From CAWCTD01 sp963798455 (GTDB lineage: Bacteria > Acidobacteriota > Terriglobia > Bryobacterales > Bryobacteraceae), in contig CAWCTD010000003.1 of the NCBI GenBank assembly GCA_963798455.1, positions 1,922,001 through 1,986,000 on the forward strand: a DNA stretch of 64,000 bases. The letters are read 5' to 3'. The notes beneath the pieces were generated by a model that worked only from the letters and a program-made list of their open reading frames with translations, had not been told where the DNA came from and searched no databases. The translations under genes and the position numbers were made by a program. Below, in pieces: positions 9,720-17,911 of the stretch (positions are counted from its first letter, which is position 1; each line of letters begins with the position of its first letter).

Positions 9720-10721
9720 ATGCGCACGCAATGGAGGCTGATCGCGGCAATCGCCATCGTATCGGCCGCGGTGTTGATCGCGCAAGAGGCCCAGCGGCCG
9801 CTGTTTCGGGTCAAGGTGGACATGGTCGTGCTGACCTTCACCGTCACCGACAACCGGGGCCGCTATATCAACGGCTTGAAGCCCAGCGACTTCCGAATCC
9901 TGGAAGACGGGATCGTGGAGAAGATCGCCACTTTTTCGGAGGGCAACAAACCCGCCGTGCAGGTGCTTCCCGACGGCGGCGCGCGCCCGATTGTGCCCGC
10001 GGAGGAGGCCGCCGGTGCGCCCCCCGGGCCGGTGGCCGGCGCGGCGGATGCCTTGGTCGGCACCAACGTCTTTGTCCTCTTCGATACCAGCAATTACATG
10101 TATCGCGGTTTCGTCTATGCCTCCGACGCCATAGCGGATTTTATCCGTGGTCTGGACCGCGCGGATTCGGTGGCCGTCTACACCTTCAGCCGGAACCTCT
10201 CGCGCGCCGCCGGCCTCACCCCGAACCGCACCGAGGCCATCATGGGGCTTCGCAAGGCGGTGGCCGGCGACGATTCCGCCTTGTACAACGCCATGCTGTT
10301 GGCCTTGCGCGACGCCGCCAAGATTCCGGGCCGCAAGGTTCTGATTGTGTTCTCCAACGGTCCGGACAATGCCAGCATGATCGCGCCGGACGACGTGCGG
10401 ACCGTGGCGGAGGACGAAGGAATCCCCATCTACGTGATCTCCACCAACGAAGTCAACAAGGACGCGATCTCCAGCGCGGTGTTCCAGCGCATCACGAACC
10501 GGACCGGGGGCAAGGCTTACTTCGCCAGAACCTGGCAGCGCCAGGTGGAAGCCTTCGAGTCCATCCGGGAGGACCTGGGCAATTCCTATACCGTGACCTA
10601 CTACCCGACCTCCAATCCGAACGAAGGATTCCGCCGGATCAGCGTGGAGATCGTTTCCGATGTAGCGAAGAAGTACCGGGTGCGAGCCAGGCCGGGCTAT
10701 CGCCCGCGCGCGGGTTCCTAG
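9720..10721 (+). CDS. VWFA-related acidobacterial secreted protein
   Basis: A 333-residue protein with an N-terminal hydrophobic segment (LIAAIAIVSAAVLIAQ) followed by VKVDMVVLTFTVTDNRGRYINGL, the beta-rich leader typical of the VWFA-related domain family expanded in Acidobacteria. The von Willebrand A domain follows, with VFVLFDTSNYMYRGF as a partly degenerate MIDAS-like motif, then VLIVFSNGPDNASM. The C-terminus YTVTYYPTSNPNEGFRRISVE is also characteristic. The likely role is a protein- or surface-binding factor in the envelope; the ligand is unknown. Start taken as ATG 9720 rather than GTG 9714 two codons earlier. Confidence 0.9.
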   Translation: MRTQWRLIAAIAIVSAAVLIAQEAQRPLFRVKVDMVVLTFTVTDNRGRYINGLKPSDFRILEDGIVEKIATFSEGNKPAVQVLPDGGARPIVPAEEAAGAPPGPVAGAADALVGTNVFVLFDTSNYMYRGFVYASDAIADFIRGLDRADSVAVYTFSRNLSRAAGLTPNRTEAIMGLRKAVAGDDSALYNAMLLALRDAAKIPGRKVLIVFSNGPDNASMIAPDDVRTVAEDEGIPIYVISTNEVNKDAISSAVFQRITNRTGGKAYFARTWQRQVEAFESIREDLGNSYTVTYYPTSNPNEGFRRISVEIVSDVAKKYRVRARPGYRPRAGS

Positions 10722-10798
10722 GGTAGCGGCACATCCGCACGCGCCGTCCCGGCCACTCGCTGTGGTAGACTGGCGGCTTCCGGTAGAATTCCGTCCGC

Positions 10799-12271
10799 AT
10801 GTCGGTTCAAATCTTCTTACAGGGTAAGATCGTCGGTATCGAGGAGTTCCTTCTGTCACCCGCGGCGGGCTGCGCGGATGACGCGGAGCCCGGCGGCTAC
10901 CAGCTCTTAACCAGCCGTTCGCGATGGGTGACGCTGCTGACCGAAGTGTTGCCCCGTGCCCTGTTGGGCGAACTCGGGCTGGCCAAGGTGCTCCTGGGTT
11001 CCAGCGGCGGCGGGCAGTTCCTGGTGGTGCTGCCATCGGAAGTCAAACCAGAGGCCGACCGATTCCTGGAAGCGGCCGCGCGGCAGATCCAGCAACTGAG
11101 CGGCGGACATCTGCACCTGGTTTGGGCCGTTACGGAGAATCTCGGCGACTGGAGCGTGGTGCGGAAGCGTCTCAGCGAGGAAATGCAGCGCAGGCGAGGC
11201 ACGCCGGCCGCCGGCTTTGAGCCGTCGCTGTTCTCGCCCTTTGAGAACTCCGCCACAGGGGACTCCGCGGACTACTTTTCGCGGGACCTCGCCTCGGGGC
11301 TGCAGATCGCCCAAAGCGTTGGCTGGTCGGCTGAAACGCCAGGGAAGGCGCTGGTGGGCGAAGGCAAGCACACATGGCCGCTGACGCAGGGACCGTCGCC
11401 CGAAACGATCGCCATTGCCCGGCACGCGGCCACGACCGACGACGGCGCCGATGTGGCCGGCCTGCCGACCTTGGCCGCCAGGGCACAAGGCTGCCAGACC
11501 TGGGGAGTGCTTCGCGGCGACGTGGATAACCTCGGCATCCGGCTGCGGCGGGTGCAGACGATTGAAGAACACATCCAGATCTCAGTCATGTACAAGCAGT
11601 TCTTTGCCGGAGAACTGGAGCTGCTCTGCTCGCTGCCGGACTACTGGCGGAAGGTCACCATTCTGTACTCGGGCGGCGATGATTTCGCGGTCTACGGCTC
11701 CTGGGACGCGCTGATTCCCCTGGCGCGGGAGATTCAACGGCTCTTCCACCGCTTCAGCGAGGAGAATCTGAAGGACTTTCCCGGGCCCGAAGGCAAGACC
11801 ATCACCATGGCCATGGCCATCGCCCGCGATTCCGCTTCCACGCTCGCTTCCGTTTACGAACAAGCCGGCCAGATGCTGGAACTGGCCAAGGCGACCGACA
11901 AGGACTGTGCTTTCGTCCTAGGGCACACGCTCGAGTGGAGGCAACTGGCGGCGGCCTCCGACTTACGGGAGACAATACTACGCATGGCGGGGGAGATCGA
12001 TTCGCCTCGCCGTTTTTTGGTTGACCTCACCGCTTTCTACCGCAAGGCCGCGGCCGCCAGCCGCCTGGGGACAGCGGGGAGGCACTTCGAGAAGCCCTGG
12101 CAGGTGCAGCGGCACCTCAGCCGGGCGCTTGGCGAAACACGCGACAGGGAACTTGAGAGACTCAGAACGCATTTGACCAACGAAATCCTGGTCAAGGGCG
12201 CCGCCCACACCAAGCTACGCCCTGGTGGGCAGGTGGCGCTCGAGTGGGCCAGGCTGCTAGCCGAGGTGTAA
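10799..12271 (+). CDS. csm1: type III-A CRISPR Cas10/Csm1, HD-less
   Basis: The large subunit of the Csm interference complex, which on target RNA binding makes cyclic oligoadenylates. At 490 residues it is much shorter than the usual 750-850. Residues 1-130 form a first, degenerate palm domain (LGSSGGGQFLVVLP in place of GGDD). The second palm has RGDVDN (Asp241, Asp243) and SGGDDF (GGDD at 292-295), so cyclase activity should be intact. The N-terminal HD nuclease domain and a CxxC zinc element are absent. The C-terminal 120 residues are helical like domain D4. First gene of the csm operon; the next starts 4 bp after its stop. An alternative name is a minimal Cas10 of an unclassified type III variant. 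Confidence 0.88.
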   Translation: MSVQIFLQGKIVGIEEFLLSPAAGCADDAEPGGYQLLTSRSRWVTLLTEVLPRALLGELGLAKVLLGSSGGGQFLVVLPSEVKPEADRFLEAAARQIQQLSGGHLHLVWAVTENLGDWSVVRKRLSEEMQRRRGTPAAGFEPSLFSPFENSATGDSADYFSRDLASGLQIAQSVGWSAETPGKALVGEGKHTWPLTQGPSPETIAIARHAATTDDGADVAGLPTLAARAQGCQTWGVLRGDVDNLGIRLRRVQTIEEHIQISVMYKQFFAGELELLCSLPDYWRKVTILYSGGDDFAVYGSWDALIPLAREIQRLFHRFSEENLKDFPGPEGKTITMAMAIARDSASTLASVYEQAGQMLELAKATDKDCAFVLGHTLEWRQLAAASDLRETILRMAGEIDSPRRFLVDLTAFYRKAAAASRLGTAGRHFEKPWQVQRHLSRALGETRDRELERLRTHLTNEILVKGAAHTKLRPGGQVALEWARLLAEV

Positions 12272-12275
12272 ACCG

Positions 12276-12749
12276 ATGCCGGACGTTCAACCAGACGCGA
12301 GAACACGCGAGGGCAGGCCGAAAGGCCCCCGCGAGGGGGGACCAAGAGATGCGGGAGGCCGCGGCGATGACCGCCGCCAGGACCGCGACCGCGGGCGTTT
12401 CGAAGGCCCGCCGGAAATCGATCTGGACAAGCTCATCGCGGACAGCCTTTACCTGGACAACCAGGCGCACGGCGTGGTGAGCCGCATGCGCGACATGGAT
12501 TCAGGCACGAAGAGCCAGTTGCGCAGGCTTTACAACGCGGTCCGCCGCGCCTGCCGCGCGCCCGAGAACGAACGCCAGCATCAGTTCGTCATGTTGCGGG
12601 CGCGGCTGGCCTATACCATCGCCCGTCACTCCCTGCGCAGTCTCGACATGATCGAGAAACTGCTGCTCCAGGTGACGCGGAAGAACGACCCGAGGGGTTA
12701 CGAGAGGTTCCGAGACCTCTTTGAAGCGATCGTGGCCTACAACGAATAG
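12276..12749 (+). CDS. csm2: type III-A CRISPR small subunit Csm2
   Basis: The small helical subunit that lines the crRNA-target filament of the Csm complex. The C-terminal 110 residues match Csm2: SQLRRLYNAVRRA, MLRARLAYTIARH and the terminal FRDLFEAIVAYNE, where the FFEAIVAY-type ending is the family signature. The first 40 residues are unusual, a low-complexity Arg/Gly/Asp-rich tail (GRPKGPREGGPRD) not needed for the fold and perhaps RNA-binding; that role is inference. The total of 157 residues is slightly long for the family because of this tail. It sits between csm1 and csm3 with gaps of 4 and 9 bp, so translation is probably coupled. Confidence 0.88.
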   Translation: MPDVQPDARTREGRPKGPREGGPRDAGGRGDDRRQDRDRGRFEGPPEIDLDKLIADSLYLDNQAHGVVSRMRDMDSGTKSQLRRLYNAVRRACRAPENERQHQFVMLRARLAYTIARHSLRSLDMIEKLLLQVTRKNDPRGYERFRDLFEAIVAYNE

Positions 12750-12758
12750 CGAGGAAGC

Positions 12759-13595
12759 ATGAGCGCGCACACAGCCGACACTGAATTGAAGCTCATAGGT
12801 AAATTGATACTCGAGGGCGAACTGCTCTGCCGGACCGGCCTGCACATTGGCGCGGGCAAGGGCTCGTTGGAGATTGGCGGCGCCGACAACCCGGTGATCA
12901 AGGACTCCTTCGGGCGCCCCTACGTGCCCGGGAGTTCACTGCGCGGACGGCTGCGGAGCTTGCTGGAACAGGCCCGCGGAGCGGCCGTGCCCTCGGAGCT
13001 GGTCTACCTGTCCAAACGGAAGGGGCAGGAAGTGCGAATCCACCAGAGCAACCGCCCCAACGACGAAATCTGCCTCTTGTTCGGGCGAACCGCCGGACGG
13101 ATGGAGAGGGTAAGCGGCGATATTCTGGAGGGCACGCTGGCAAGTCCGGCCAGACTCGCCGTCTGCGATGCCCCGCTGGATCCGGAGAGCATCACCGCCC
13201 CGATGCGGGAGAATCTGGACGACGAGCTTACCGAGGTGAAGAGCGAAAACGCCATCGATCGAATCACCTCGCAAGCCAACCCGAGAACCCTGGAGCGGGT
13301 GCCGGCAGGGGCGCGCTTCCACGTTCGGTTCGTCATGGACGTCCTTTGCGACGAGGACAAGGCCCTGGCTGCCCTGCTGGCGGAGGGGCTGCGATTGCTT
13401 GAGGACGACAGTCTTGGCGGCGGCGGTTCCCGCGGCAGCGGCCGGGTGGGCTTCGCCAAGATGAGGCTGGTCTGGCGTGGCCGCCGCTTCTATGCCTCGG
13501 GTGCTCCGGAGAGTGAATTGCTCGCGGGCGCGGACTTGGCCGCGTTGCAGTCGCTGGTGAGCGATTCGGAGTTTCCGTCAAAGCTCGCCGAATAG
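12759..13595 (+). CDS. csm3: type III-A CRISPR backbone subunit Csm3 (Cas7-like RNase)
   Basis: The repeated backbone RAMP subunit that holds crRNA and cuts bound target RNA every six nucleotides. The N-terminus has the RRM-like strand GKLILEGELLCRTGLHIGAG, then GGADNPVIKD whose Asp43 corresponds to the known Csm3 catalytic aspartate. YVPGSSLRGRLRSLLE is the conserved RAMP helix and LGGGGSRGSGRVGF the C-terminal glycine-rich loop. At 278 residues it is slightly longer than usual. The ribosome site GAGGAAGC stands just before the ATG. The intact Asp suggests the complex can cleave target RNA. Confidence 0.95.
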   Translation: MSAHTADTELKLIGKLILEGELLCRTGLHIGAGKGSLEIGGADNPVIKDSFGRPYVPGSSLRGRLRSLLEQARGAAVPSELVYLSKRKGQEVRIHQSNRPNDEICLLFGRTAGRMERVSGDILEGTLASPARLAVCDAPLDPESITAPMRENLDDELTEVKSENAIDRITSQANPRTLERVPAGARFHVRFVMDVLCDEDKALAALLAEGLRLLEDDSLGGGGSRGSGRVGFAKMRLVWRGRRFYASGAPESELLAGADLAALQSLVSDSEFPSKLAE

Positions 13596-13597
13596 TC

Positions 13598-14638
13598 ATG
13601 CCGCCCGCGTTCGTGGTTCGCTTTTTTCCGACGGGGCCCTGGCGGATCGGACCGGATTCCGGCGAGCGTGACCGGGTGGAGACCATGCTCCACAGCGATG
13701 CGCTCTACTCCGCCGTGTCCCAAAGCTTGGCTCAACTCGGGCTCCTCGAAGAGTGGCTGCGAGCCACCTTCCAGAACCCGGCGGGGCCGGTTGTGCGGTT
13801 CAGTTCCTGCTACCCCTTTCAGGACGACCTTCGGTTTGTGGTGCCGCCCAGCAGCCTCTGGCCGCCCCCGCCGTCGTTGAAGGTCCGCTGGAAGGGAGCC
13901 CGCTTCGTGCCGTTGAAGGTCGTCGAGGATCTGGTGGCCGAGCGGCCTTTGGACGAAGAGCAGTGGCGGGTGGACGGGCTGAGCCAGTGTCTCGTGCCGG
14001 CCGAGTGGAGCCGCGGGCCCTTCCAGCCCGCGATTCGTTCCAACGCCGCCATCGACAGGCTGTCGGGCAACGCCGTGGCACACAGGACCGCCTGCCTGGA
14101 GTTCAGCCCCGGCGCTGGGATGTGGGCTCTGGCTGCTTTTGCCGGCGAAGAGGCGAAGGCCCGCTGGGTGGAGCCCGTGCGGGCCGCGCTGCGCCTCCTG
14201 GCCGACACTGGCTTGGGCGGGGAGCGGGCCAGGGGTTGGGGCCGTTTCCAGCAGCCGGAGTTCCTGGAGGGAACGCTGCCGGATCTCGTTCTCGGTCCGG
14301 GGCCCGCGGATCCACCTGTGCCGGATGAGGCGCCGCAGCCCGCCACCGAGGCGGCCTATTGGCTGCTGTCGCTTTTCAGCCCCGCCGAGAAAGACACGGT
14401 CGACTGGGGCCGAGGCTGCTATTCGCTTCTGGCCCGCGGCGGACGCGTCCAGAGCCCCTCCGCTCACGGCAGGTTGAAGAAGGTCTCTCGAATGGTGGCC
14501 GAGGGTTCGGTGATCTTCAGCGGGATACCGCCGGGCGGCGAGGCGCTTGACGTCGCCCCGGACGGCGCCTCCCATCCCGTGTACCGCGCGGGTTTCGCTC
14601 TCGCCGTCCCAATTTCTTCCAAGGAGGCGCCGCAGTGA
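13598..14638 (+). CDS. csm4: type III-A CRISPR RAMP protein Csm4 (Cas5-like)
   Basis: The Csm4 subunit caps the 5'-handle end of the crRNA and joins Cas10 to the backbone. Evidence is the order in the operon (third to fourth gene of csm1-5), the RAMP N-terminus FVVRFFPTGPWRIGPDSGER, LHSDALYSAVSQSLAQLG, and the glycine-rich GLGGERARGWGRFQ loop at about residues 205-218, which is diagnostic of Cas5/Csm4 proteins. The length of 346 residues is in the family range. The start is 2 bp after the csm3 stop, and the end overlaps the csm5 start by 4 bp, so the two are translationally coupled. Confidence 0.92.
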   Translation: MPPAFVVRFFPTGPWRIGPDSGERDRVETMLHSDALYSAVSQSLAQLGLLEEWLRATFQNPAGPVVRFSSCYPFQDDLRFVVPPSSLWPPPPSLKVRWKGARFVPLKVVEDLVAERPLDEEQWRVDGLSQCLVPAEWSRGPFQPAIRSNAAIDRLSGNAVAHRTACLEFSPGAGMWALAAFAGEEAKARWVEPVRAALRLLADTGLGGERARGWGRFQQPEFLEGTLPDLVLGPGPADPPVPDEAPQPATEAAYWLLSLFSPAEKDTVDWGRGCYSLLARGGRVQSPSAHGRLKKVSRMVAEGSVIFSGIPPGGEALDVAPDGASHPVYRAGFALAVPISSKEAPQ

Positions 14639-15789
14639 GGTACCGTGTCACGTGCCTGACGCCATTGCTGGTGGGCGACGGCAGGAAACTGGCTCCCATC
14701 GATTACATGGTCTGGAAGGACCAGGTCAATGTTCTTGACCAATCCCGCATCTTCCGGCTGCTTTCCAGGGGCCCAAGGCTGGATGGTTATCTCGCCCAGT
14801 TGAAGCGCGCGGACCGCCTGGACTTCGCCTCCTGGGGCGGCTTCGCCCAGAACTTCGCCGACCGCCGGATTCCCTTCGAGCACTCCTCTTGCTCGGGCCA
14901 CTGGGAACGATCGGCGGTGGAGAATCTGCAGATCCCCACGTTCGCCGCCGGGCCCCAGGGACGCTATCTGCCCGGCAGCGCCCTGCGCGGCGCGCTGCGG
15001 ACCGGAATGGTCTATGCGGATCTGAAAGACCGCAGCCTTGAAAAGGTCGCCGCCCTGTTTCAGGGAGAGCGCCCCCCGAGGCGTCCCGCCGAGTCCCTGG
15101 AAGAGCGGGCGCTGGGCGTCGGCGGCGGGAACCGTATGCGGGTGGTACAGGCCTCCGACTCCGAGCCGATTTCGCCATCGTGTCTGAAAGTCTACCTGCT
15201 GCGCGTGGCTTCGCTGCGCGCGCGGGGTCGCGGGGAAAGCTTCGAACTGGGCTGGAAACAGAGTCCGAAAGGCACAGCCGACGGCTCCAAGCCGGCCGAG
15301 GGCAGTCCTTTGTTCGCTGAAATGGCCGCCCCCGGAACGGTGTTCGAGGGCACCTGGGGGGAGACCGAATTTCTCAAGCAGCCGGAAGTGCTGCGGGCGC
15401 TGAACTGGCGGGAACCCTTGACGCGGGAGTCGTTGTGTGCGGCCGCCAATCAGTACGCCGCGGCCCAGATCGAAGCCCATGCCCGTTTCGCCGAGAGCAC
15501 AGCCCTGTCTCTGGTCAGAAAAGATCTGGAGAGGCTCTCCAACCGGCTTGCCGAGGCCCGGCAGAGCGGCGGGGCCTGTCTCGTCTGCCTGGGCTGGGGC
15601 GGGGGCGTGCTGGCCCACGTGGCTTGGCTGAAGACCGATGATCCGGCCTATCGTGAGATTATCACGCAGGGTAAGTTCTTCCGAAGCGTATACCCTGGCT
15701 TTCCGTTCCCGAAGACCAGGCGCATCGTTTTCCTCGAAGATCGGCCAGCTACTCTGCCGGGTTGGGTGCTTTTCGAGGTGGTCGCGTAG
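14635..15789 (+). CDS. csm5: type III-A CRISPR RAMP protein Csm5
   Basis: Csm5 caps the 3' end of the crRNA in the Csm complex and in other systems helps crRNA maturation. The N-terminus RYRVTCLTPLLVGDG is the family opening; YLPGSALRGALRTGMVY is the RAMP helix near residue 110; the C-terminus KTRRIVFLEDRPATLPGWV also fits. The 384-residue length is typical. Translation starts at a GTG overlapping the csm4 stop codon by 4 bp. It is the last csm gene; the next frame on the strand is the AAA ATPase gene 26 bp downstream. Confidence 0.92.
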   Translation: MRYRVTCLTPLLVGDGRKLAPIDYMVWKDQVNVLDQSRIFRLLSRGPRLDGYLAQLKRADRLDFASWGGFAQNFADRRIPFEHSSCSGHWERSAVENLQIPTFAAGPQGRYLPGSALRGALRTGMVYADLKDRSLEKVAALFQGERPPRRPAESLEERALGVGGGNRMRVVQASDSEPISPSCLKVYLLRVASLRARGRGESFELGWKQSPKGTADGSKPAEGSPLFAEMAAPGTVFEGTWGETEFLKQPEVLRALNWREPLTRESLCAAANQYAAAQIEAHARFAESTALSLVRKDLERLSNRLAEARQSGGACLVCLGWGGGVLAHVAWLKTDDPAYREIITQGKFFRSVYPGFPFPKTRRIVFLEDRPATLPGWVLFEVVA

Positions 15790-15815
15790 CTGTCGGTCTT
15801 TTCGTCAGTAAGCCG

Positions 15816-16643
15816 ATGTACAAGGCCTTTTTTGGACTCACGGAAAACCCGTTCAACCTCAGCCCGGACCCGGCGTTCTTGTATCCAAGCTCGCAGCACG
15901 AGGAGGCTCTGGCCAATCTGACATACGGCGTTCAGAGCCGCAAGGGATTCATCGTGCTTACTGGAGAGGTGGGCACCGGCAAGACGACCTTGTTGGAGTG
16001 TCTCAGGGACTACATGGAACAGGAAGGCATTCATTTCGCCTTCATTTTCAACTCGCGGCTCACCGTCGATCAGTTCTTCGAGATGATCGCATACGATCTG
16101 GATCTCCAGTGCCAGAGGGACTCGAAATCACAAGTCCTGCTCTCACTCCAGCAGATGCTGCTGCAGCGGGCAGCCAAGAACGCGGCCACCGCGCTGGTGG
16201 TGGACGAGGCGCACGACCTCGGGTGGGACGTGCTGGAGGAAATCCGCATGCTCGGCAACCTGGAGAACCGGTCCGGCAAGCTGCTCCAGATTGTCCTGGC
16301 GGGCCAGCCGGAGCTGGACCGGAAGCTGGACGCCCCGAACCTGCGCCAGTTGAAGCAGCGCATCGTCCTGCGATGCACTCTGAAAGGTCTCGATGAAGCC
16401 CAAACGATCGAGTACGTCCGCACCCGGCTTGCCAAGGCCGGCATGGCAGAACAGACAGTGTTCCCGCCGGAGCTTCTGGCGGAGATTCACCGGCGCTCAG
16501 AAGGCATTCCTCGCCTGATCAACACCCTCTGTGACAACATCCTGCTGACCGCGTTTGCCATGGAGCAGAGAGTCGCTACGATGGTGATGCTCGACGAGGT
16601 CACTGCCGATATGCGGCTGGACTGGCCCGACCGGACGCGATAG
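15816..16643 (+). CDS. ExeA/GspA-type AAA ATPase
   Basis: A 275-residue AAA ATPase of the ExeA/GspA/MshM family, also related to the TniB/IstB-like ATPases of transposons. MYKAFFGLTENPFNLSPDP is the classic family N-terminus. Walker A is GEVGTGKTT (residues 50-58), Walker B ALVVDEAH (Asp130, Glu131), sensor 1 VLAGQPEL, then IVLRCTLKGLDEAQTIEYVRTRL and RSEGIPRLINTLCDN. Such proteins drive secretion-pore or pilus assembly, or exopolysaccharide export. It begins only 26 bp after csm5 and may ride on the csm transcript; whether it has any CRISPR-linked role is not known. No CARF domain is present. Confidence 0.88.
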   Translation: MYKAFFGLTENPFNLSPDPAFLYPSSQHEEALANLTYGVQSRKGFIVLTGEVGTGKTTLLECLRDYMEQEGIHFAFIFNSRLTVDQFFEMIAYDLDLQCQRDSKSQVLLSLQQMLLQRAAKNAATALVVDEAHDLGWDVLEEIRMLGNLENRSGKLLQIVLAGQPELDRKLDAPNLRQLKQRIVLRCTLKGLDEAQTIEYVRTRLAKAGMAEQTVFPPELLAEIHRRSEGIPRLINTLCDNILLTAFAMEQRVATMVMLDEVTADMRLDWPDRTR

Positions 16644-16666
16644 CCTTCCTCCTTATTCCCCCCTAA

Positions 16667-16793
16667 GGTAAACCACTGGGGGTACTCTACGGAATCATCT
16701 TAGTGCCCCCCTCGTATTGTCCTTAGATAGAATCGGATGGATACAGTACATTAGTTTACCCCAACAGCACTGCTGCGGGCGAATAAGTTTACC
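16667..16793. promoter_or_regulatory. three GTTTACC motifs ahead of the tandem-repeat gene
   Basis: The 173-bp gap before the repeat-protein gene holds GGTAAACC at 16667-16674 and GTTTACC at 16754-16760 and 16787-16793, the last two as direct copies 33 bp apart and the first inverted. Runs of five or six C and G surround the first. This is a possible operator or activator array for the repeat gene; the binding protein is unknown. Confidence 0.35.
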
Positions 16794-16816
16794 ACCATCA
16801 CTGGAGGAAGAAAGAA

Positions 16817-17779
16817 ATGTTGCGACTTGTTGAAAGTAAAGTAGTCTATCTGGCGGCAATTGCTTCCTTTGCAATCGCTATCAGTGTAAGTATGTTTACT
16901 GGCGGCACATTGCCGGCCTTCGGAGCCGGTCTTCTGCCGGAGCCCGCTGTAACCAATGTGGCCCAAAGCCCGTTCCCGCCGCCGAGTCCCGACGATCCGT
17001 GGATCGCGCTGGCCCAGAGCCCGTTCCCGCCGCCGAGTCCCGACGATCCGTGGATCGCGCTGGCCCAGAGCCCGTTCCCGCCGCCGAGTCCCGATGATCC
17101 GTGGATCGCGCTGGCCCAGAGCCCGTTCCCGCCGCGAGTCCCGGATCCGTGGATCGCGCTGGCCCAGAGTCCCTTCCCGCCGCCGAGTCCCGACGATCCG
17201 TGGATCGCGCTGGCGCAGAGCCCGTTCCCGCCGCCGAGTCCCGACGATCCGTGGATCGCGCTGGCGCAGAGCCCGTTCCCGCCGCCGAGTCCCGATGATC
17301 CGTGGATCGCGCTGGCCCAGAGCCCGTTCCCGCCGCCGAGTCCCGACGATCCGTGGATCGCGCTGGCCCAGAGTCCCTTCCCGCCGCCGAGTCCCGACGA
17401 TCCGTGGATCGCGCTGGCCCAGAGTCCCTTCCCGCCGCCGAGTCCCGACGATCCGTGGATCGCGCTGGCCCAGAGCCCGTTCCCGCCGCCGAGTCCCGAC
17501 GATCCGTGGATCGCGCTGGCCCAGAGTCCCTTCCCGCCGCCGAGTCCCGATGACCCGTGGCTGGCGCTGGCGCAGAGCCCGTTCCCGCCGCCGAGTCCCG
17601 ACGATCCGTGGATCGCGCTGGCCCAGAGTCCCTTCCCGCCGCCGAGTCCCGACGATCCGTGGATCGCGCTGGCGCAGAGCCCCTTCCCGCCGCCGAGTCC
17701 CGACGATCCGTGGATCGCGCTGGCGCAGAGCCCGTTCCCGCCGCCGAGTCCCGATGATCCGTGGCTGGCGCTGGTCTAG
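16817..17779 (+). CDS. exported protein of sixteen 17-residue Pro-rich tandem repeats
   Basis: A 320-residue protein. Residues 1-48 hold a hydrophobic export-like leader (VYLAAIASFAIAISVSMF, then GTLPAFGAGL). From residue 49 to 319 it consists only of sixteen copies of AQSPFPPPSPDDPWIAL, with one final Val. Copy 4 is the only length variant (AQSPFPPRVPDPWIAL, 16 residues); copies 12 and 16 have WLAL. A strong ribosome site, GGAGGAAG, lies 8 bp before the ATG. The codons vary only synonymously (for example CCCGTTCCCG versus TCCCTTCCCG), so the frame is under use as protein. Function unknown: a cell-surface or wall-spanning Pro-rich rod, or a precursor cut into identical peptides, are both possible. 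Confidence 0.8.
   Translation: MLRLVESKVVYLAAIASFAIAISVSMFTGGTLPAFGAGLLPEPAVTNVAQSPFPPPSPDDPWIALAQSPFPPPSPDDPWIALAQSPFPPPSPDDPWIALAQSPFPPRVPDPWIALAQSPFPPPSPDDPWIALAQSPFPPPSPDDPWIALAQSPFPPPSPDDPWIALAQSPFPPPSPDDPWIALAQSPFPPPSPDDPWIALAQSPFPPPSPDDPWIALAQSPFPPPSPDDPWIALAQSPFPPPSPDDPWLALAQSPFPPPSPDDPWIALAQSPFPPPSPDDPWIALAQSPFPPPSPDDPWIALAQSPFPPPSPDDPWLALV
16961..17773 (+). repeat. 51-bp in-frame tandem repeat array, 16 copies
   Basis: Sixteen head-to-tail units of 51 bp (copy 4 is 48 bp) make up 85 percent of the host gene. Because 51 is a multiple of three, gains or losses of units keep the frame, and the other frames are also open, which creates spurious long open frames on both strands. The near-identity of units points to recent expansion or homogenisation. 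Confidence 0.97.
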
Positions 17780-17911
17780 CGTTCGCTCGGCATCGTAGGC
17801 CGGCGACGTTCACAATACTGGCGGCGCAAATCTGACTGGCCGGGCATTGTGCCACGTTGAAAGACGCATCGAACTTCGGCAGAATTAGAAAGCTGTTCCT
17901 GCGGGAGGGAA

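Noticed and set aside
9417..11036. Minus-strand 539-aa ORF spanning three plus-strand genes
   Set aside because: It crosses gene boundaries and has no domain signature.
16961..17773. Regular 51-bp repeat, considered as a CRISPR array near csm genes
   Set aside because: Units are directly adjacent with no unique spacers, and they form one long coding frame.
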